Assembly (NCBI GenBank): GCA_028751875.1
Contig: CM054165.1
Location: 29,393,516-29,457,515 of the forward strand
Source: Rapana venosa
Lineage: Eukaryota; Mollusca; Gastropoda; Neogastropoda; Muricidae
Direction of reading: 5' to 3'
Length of the DNA: 64,000 bases
Each line of letters opens with the position of its first letter. Position 1 is the stretch's first letter. A program made the position numbers and the translations under genes. The notes under the pieces were generated by a model. It worked only from the letters and a program-made list of their open reading frames with translations. It ran no database searches and was not told the origin of the DNA. Positions 60,285 to 64,000 of this stretch are shown in pieces.

Positions 60285-60626
60285 TTAATTCTTTTATTTC
60301 GAGAATAAGCAATCACGTGTGGGTGTTGTTGTTGTTGTTTTTTCAAGCCAGTCTCCGTGTGTATACAGTTTTGTCAATTTTGTTATCCGTTCCCACCGGC
60401 ACACAATGGCCTACTCTTCCGAAAAGCGGAACGGGTTTTTAACGTGTGCGCGAGGTGTTCTGCGTGCGTTCGCACACGGGGCCTCGGTTTAGAGTCTCAT
60501 CCGAAGGGAAGAGAGTGGAGTCTGCATTGATGTTAACTCCAGAGGAAAAATCTTGAACGAGAATCGAACCCGGGTCAGCAGATCACACAAACATTACTGT
60601 AACCACCTGGCTATCCCGTCCCCCCG
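60285..60626 (-). mobile_element. SINE A, full length, intronic, antisense to plus strand
   Basis: Reverse complement of SINE A. The tail (TTTATTTCGAG) is at 60287, the hairpin area is disrupted by a GTTGTTGTT expansion (60325-60340), and CACACAATGGCCTACTC and CTCATCCGAAGG follow. B-box CGAACCCGGGT lies near 60567, and the head ends GGGACGGGAT... at about 60620. It lies in the intron between exons b and c, in the same orientation as the gene. Confidence 0.9.
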
Positions 60627-60818
60627 ATGTGTGACGATAATCATGTCAATGAAGGGAAGGACGTCAGTGACACAATGATGTGTAACGATAACTATATCAA
60701 CAAAGGGAAGAAGGCCAGTGATAAACAATGATATGTAAATCAAAAAGATAATTATGATGAAAACATGAAAAATACACTCCTCAGTAAGTCCGAGTTCATT
60801 CAAACTGCTCTACCAAAT

Positions 60819-61135
60819 GAACGCCATAGCCGAGTGGTTAAGACCAATCGCTTGCAATCCCACGGGTCCATGAAGTCGTGGGTTCGAATCTCGGCAGAGT
60901 CTGGTGAATTAAGGGTGGGGGGATCTTTACGATCTCCCAGGTCAACTTCAAAGTGCAGACCTGCCAGTGCCTTCATTCCCTACATGTATTATATATATAC
61001 ACATGCAGAAGATTAAATATGCACGTTAAAGATCCTGTCATTTCCTGTCAGCGTCAGAGGGTCACGGAAACACGAACACACATCCCCGAAACCGGAATGC
61101 GGCAACCTTCGTGCAGGGCAAAAAACAGGTCGCAG
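60819..61135 (+). mobile_element. SINE C, best copy, 3' tail lost
   Basis: The head has GCCATAGCCGAGTGGTTAAG (type II tRNA-like, Ser/Leu style A-box) and B-box GTGGGTTCGAATCTCGG (60878-60894). Then TCTGGTGAATTAAGGG, TGCAGACCTGCCAGTGCC, TATATATACACATGCAGAAG, TATGCACGTTAAAGATCCTG and CCGGAATGCGGCAACCTTCG. The beta-type tail is missing: the sequence passes into CAA-rich DNA after about 61135. It lies in the intron between exons b and c. Confidence 0.88.
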
Positions 61136-61164
61136 GGACACTGCAGACAATTTGAAAAAAACAA

Positions 61165-61390
61165 AACCCACACCAAAACAACCAACATTACAAAAAAACA
61201 ACAACAACACTACAACTCCAGCGTCAACATGCTAACTCCAAATCCCCCCCCCCCCCCCTCCTCTCTCTCTCTCAAAAAAAGAAGCATACGGCAAACCCGC
61301 ATAACCAAAACACCATTACAAAAAAACAACAACAACACTACCAACTCCAGCGTCAACATTCTCACTCCAAATCCACCCCCCCACCCCACA
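61165..61390 (+). repeat. Tandem duplication in intron, two units of about 134 bp
   Basis: ACATTACAAAAAAACAACAA...CTCCAGCGTCAACAT...CTCCAAATCC occurs at about 61185-61240 and again at about 61312-61372. The piece between (poly-C, CTCTCTCTCTC, AAAGAAGCA.ACG.CAAAC) recurs once more at 61541-61598, next to exon b. Confidence 0.8.
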
Positions 61391-61392
61391 CA

Positions 61393-61532
61393 CACACGGG
61401 GAGTGGATGTAAAAAAAGCACACAAGTACTTATTCCACTATCCTCGATATAAAAGAATGAAATAACTAAATAAATACTGGTGACATGCAAGTAGGTCTGG
61501 TTTTTTTTGGTATACAGTGCAAAACTGAGGGG
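61393..61532 (+). mobile_element. SINE A tail plus duplicated flank
   Basis: ACGGGGAGTGGATG, hairpin AAGCAC-ACAA-GTACTT (one mismatch), TATCCTCGATATAAAAG and (AATA)n. Then follows the 60-bp non-SINE flank ACTGGTGACATGCAAGTAGG...GTATACAGTGCAAAACTGA, which also follows the full SINE A at 62258. This is evidence of local duplication. Confidence 0.82.
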
Positions 61533-61603
61533 GTCCTCTCCCCCCCCCCCCCTCTCTCTCTCTCAAAAAACAAGAAAAAGAAGCAGACGACAAACGCGCG
61601 TAC

Positions 61604-61663
61604 TTGGTTTCCAGTTCTCTGACTCTTCTCTGCGACTGGCCGAGTTCTTCAGCGGCTTCTCGT

Positions 61664-61752
<89 letters not shown>

Positions 61753-61843
61753 TTGCTGCTGCTGTTGGTCCTTCTGCGCTTCCTCGCCCAGTCTCTGGGC
61801 CACCTCCTGGGAATTCCTGACCATCCCAGACGTGTGCTCGCCC
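61604..61843 (-). CDS. Coiled-coil/polyQ protein, exon b (polyglutamine exon)
   Basis: Acceptor CCTCTGTTTTTGCAG ends at 61844. Exon of 240 nt, donor ACCAA|GTACGC after 61604. It starts and ends in phase 2. It encodes GEHTSGMVRNSQEVAQRLGE, EAQKD, then 35 consecutive Gln (61767-61663; CAG with regular CAA interruptions), then REAAEELGQSQRRVRELETK. The acidic/basic heptad-like pattern on both sides of the Gln tract indicates a coiled coil. The +2 phase joins exon a (TG|G = Trp) and exon c (AA|G = Lys) without breaking the frame. The donor is weaker than consensus. Cellular role unknown. Confidence 0.75.
61663..61767 (-). repeat. Coding (CAG/CAA)35 tract
   Basis: 105 bp encoding 35 Gln. CAA codons interrupt the CAG runs every few codons, which normally stabilises such tracts. 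In-frame with the splice-supported exon, so this is a coding microsatellite and not intergenic. Confidence 0.85.
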
Positions 61844-61876
61844 CTGCAAAAACAGAGGCTTCGTGTGTTTACGTGG

Positions 61877-62258
61877 GTGGGGACAGGACAGCCTAGTAGT
61901 GGTTAGAAGATTGCGCTCGCAATCTGACGACCCGGGTTCGATTCCCGTTCAAGGGGGATATTTTCCTCCCCTGGAGTTAACATCAGTGCAGACTCTTCCG
62001 CTCTGCCCCAAAAGTCCTTCAGGATGAGACTATAAACTGAGGTCCCGTGAGCGCCTAACGCACGCAGAACATCTTGCGCACACGTTAAATCCTGTTCCGC
62101 TTTTCGTAAGAGTAGGCCATTGTGTGCCGGTGGGAACAGATGACAGAATTGACAAAAAACCGCATACACACGGGGACTGGATGTAAAAAAAGCACATAAG
62201 TGCTTATTCCACTATCCTCGATATAAAATAAATAAATAAATAAATAAATAAATACTGG
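61877..62258 (+). mobile_element. SINE A, full length, directly upstream of exon b
   Basis: The head has GCCTAGTAGTGGTTAGAAG with a small TAG duplication in the A-box, B-box CCCGGGTTCGATTCCCG, the complete central block and the tail AAGCAC-ATAA-GTGCTT with (AATA)n. Its 5' end is only about 35 bp from the exon b acceptor on the intron side, so the branch point may lie within or next to the SINE. It is antisense to the gene. Confidence 0.92.
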
Positions 62259-62479
62259 TGACATGCAAGTAGGTCTGTTGTTTTTTTTGGTATACAGTGC
62301 AAAACTGAATTTTTTTTTTAAAAGGTGGTCTTAATTGTATAGGCCCAGGTGGACAGTAGGAATACATACGCGCGTGCATGTGCGCGCACACTCACACGCG
62401 CGCACACACATACACTCACACACACAGACCTACAAAACAGGAGAAGACCAGGCTGGCGCTACTTTACCTGATAAGGGAA

Positions 62480-62712
62480 AAAAGAAGGAAGAAGACGAAG
62501 AAAGAAGAAGAAGAAGAAGAAGAAGAAGAAGAAAGAAGAAGAAGGAGAAGAAGAAGAAGAAAGAAAAAAAGAAGAAGGAAGAAGAAGAGGAAAGAAGAAG
62601 AAGAAAGAAGAGGAAAGAAGAAGAAGAAGAAGAAGAAAAAGATAAAGACGAAGAAGAAGAAAGAAAGAAGAAGAAGAAGAAGGAAGAAGACGACGACGAA
62701 GAAAAAAGTAGA
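62480..62712 (+). repeat. (GAA)n/(GAAA)n polypurine tract
   Basis: About 230 bp almost purely purine on the plus strand, hence polypyrimidine on the gene's sense strand. It lies in the intron right after exon a. Potential triplex-forming sequence. The Lys/Glu/Arg-rich frames are artefacts. Confidence 0.92.
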
Positions 62713-62742
62713 GGGGAGGGGGGGGGGGGGTTGTCAACTCAC

Positions 62743-62806
62743 CAGGAGGAATGGAGGGGTTGCCGTGCATACTGTGCAGCTTGCAAGTCTCTGTATCTGT
62801 GTTCCC

Positions 62807-62807
<1 letters not shown>
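62743..62807 (-). CDS. Coiled-coil/polyQ protein, exon a (first supported exon)
   Basis: 65-nt exon. The acceptor is the TG-repeat-derived GTGTGTGTGCAG (CAG at 62810-62808) and the donor is a perfect TG|GTGAGT at 62742. It starts in phase 0 and ends 2 nt into a codon that exon b completes. It encodes WEHRYRDLQAAQYARQPLHS, compatible with a helical segment. The unusual feature is that the acceptor's pyrimidine tract is a (CA)n microsatellite on the plus strand. The gene must extend upstream beyond 63100, probably past the window edge. Confidence 0.65.

Positions 62808-62811
<4 letters not shown>

Positions 62812-62862
<51 letters not shown>
62812..62862. repeat. (CA)n microsatellite at the exon a acceptor
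   Basis: Reads as (TG)n on the gene strand, directly before the CAG acceptor. Its length probably varies between individuals. Confidence 0.95.
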
Positions 62863-62869
<7 letters not shown>

Positions 62870-62949
62870 ACATATCATCAGTGGCTTCTTCACTATTATA
62901 TCGCCTGATCTGTCTGTGTGTTTTGTTTTGTCCGTCAGCAAGCTCAATC

Positions 62950-63125
62950 TGTGTGTGTGTGTGTGTGTGGTGTGTGTGTGTGTGTGTGTGTGTGCGTGCT
63001 GTGTGTGTGCGTGCGTGTGTGTGTGCGTGCGTGTGTGTGTGCGTGTGTATTTGTGGTGTGTGTGTGTATTTGTGGTGTGTGTGTGCGCGTGTGTGTGTGA
63101 GAGAGTGCGTGTGCGTGCGTGTGTA
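62950..63125. repeat. (GT)n with GC and TTT breaks
   Basis: Imperfect GT repeat about 175 bp long, containing a duplicated GTATTTGTGGTGT phrase. No coding content. Confidence 0.95.
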
Positions 63126-63299
63126 AACTTCTAACCACAACTTTTATCAATCAAAACCAGTTCTGCATCTTTTTTTGTTTTGGATTTTTTGTTGTTCAAG
63201 ACATGCCTGAAATGGAAACTTATGTTCTATTATAGGCACAACAAAGTTTTTAAAAAAAACAACAACAAAAAACAACCCAGAACACTATAAAAAAAAATC

Positions 63300-63535
63300 T
63301 CAACATCTAGGGCACACGTTAAAGCCCCGTTCCACTTTTCGGAAGAGTAGGCCATTGTGTGCCGTGGGAACGGATGAAAAAACTTAACAAAACTGCATAC
63401 ACACGGGGGCTAGATGTAGAAAAGCACACACGAGTGTTTATATTCCATGATCCTTGAGCGCTTTGATTTGTTGCTTTACAAGATTCAGCGCTATATAAAT
63501 TCCATACACTATTATTATTATTATCATTAAAAAAA
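63300..63535 (+). mobile_element. Chimeric SINE: family A body and tail followed by family C/LINE beta tail
   Basis: GGCACACGTTAAAGCCCCGTTC, GTAGGCCATTGTGTGCC and ACACGGGGGCTAGATG, then a degraded hairpin AAGCACACACGAGTGTTT: the late part of SINE A. Without a break, GAGCGCTTTGATTTGTTGC, TTTACAAGATTCAGCGCTAT and ATAAATTCCAT with (ATT)n follow from 63456, which is the SINE C/LINE beta tail. The 5' head is missing. Confidence 0.8.
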
Positions 63536-63852
63536 CAGAATAAATAAATTAATTAAATACAGCCGCATTCTACATACATCTCTTCAAAAACTTTTGTTTT
63601 CAAAACGCCAAATGCCACCAATCCTCAATACAGCCCGAATTCGAAGCAAGGACGTTTTTATAGGCTTCCTCATCAACACCACCCGCATTAATTACATTAA
63701 CCAATTTGAACACAACGGCTCCACTGTGCGACAACAAGGAATAGAAACAGGCTTTCCTTACTAAAGGCTGTCAACAACTCCGATTTATGCGGATTAGCGA
63801 GCGCCTTTGGGAAAAGAAAGGGGGTTAATCTGGCTGCAAGGGGCACAACAAG
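63536..63852. other. Unassigned segment, probable intron
   Basis: No domain or repeat recognised. If the coiled-coil gene extends to the right, this is intronic. Confidence 0.3.
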
Positions 63853-63962
63853 AGGCGTGGTGGTGATGGTGGTGGTGGTGGTGGATAATCATTTCCAGCA
63901 TTCCTCGGGGGGGGAATGGGAAGGGGGGGGGGGGGAGGGGGGCGGGAGGGGGGGGGGGGGGG
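63853..63962. repeat. (GGT)n and poly-G tract
   Basis: GGT/GGTGAT repeats at 63858-63883, then G-rich runs from 63907 to 63962. Potential G-quadruplex sequence. Confidence 0.85.
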
Positions 63963-64000
63963 TTGATGGCTTGTGACTTTTTGCTGCAAAGCGGTCTTAC

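Noticed and set aside
62335..63126. 263-codon plus-strand frame rich in Lys/Glu/Arg, then His/Thr and Val/Cys
   Set aside because: Composed of GAA, CA and GT repeats. It also overlaps splice-supported exon a on the other strand.

Overview
This is eukaryotic, almost certainly molluscan and probably marine gastropod, DNA. It has AT-rich intergenic sequence, very many microsatellites, several clades of decayed non-LTR retrotransposons (LINEs), and tRNA-derived SINEs whose central block (TTCGGATGAGAC.ATAAACCGAGGTCCCGTGTG-like) I associate with gastropod SINEs. Two exact 500-N gaps (5609-6108, 48501-49000) are scaffolding gaps. I see no bacterial-style genes, CRISPR array or genuine tRNA/rRNA gene.

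Layout. 1-5.6 kb: 3' end of a CR1/L2-like LINE (family beta), the 3' part of an L1/Tx1-like LINE (epsilon), and a nearly full-length minus-strand LINE (alpha). 6.1-11.9 kb: LINE gamma, interrupted by minus-strand LINE delta and by an unidentified 1.8-kb repeat X. 12.6-20.8 kb: a second delta copy, then a second copy of the same epsilon/alpha composite seen at 0.5-4.5 kb. 20.8-25 kb: mainly simple repeats. 25.6-27.4 kb: second copy of X. About 27.7-46 kb: sequence of visibly lower quality, in which substitutions lengthen homopolymer runs. It still holds recognisable LINEs (beta, delta) and SINEs. 46-55 kb: further minus-strand LINEs, one with a 2A-like peptide motif, plus SINEs and a 20-bp minisatellite. 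55-64 kb: SINEs, CA/GT/GAA arrays and the only host gene I can support.

That gene is on the minus strand. Three exons (62807-62743, 61843-61604, 60162-59943) have matching splice phases. They encode a coiled-coil protein with a 35-residue polyglutamine tract. It runs off the right edge of the window and probably continues left of 59943. I could not assign it to a family.

The elements relate to each other. SINE family A ends in the same hairpin-bearing tail as LINE alpha, and SINE family C ends in the same tail as LINE beta. The window therefore holds two apparent LINE/SINE partner pairs, a SINE with both tails in series, and evidence that LINE beta carries a (TG)n tract in its 3' UTR. Greek letters and the names SINE A/B/C and X are my own labels for this window.
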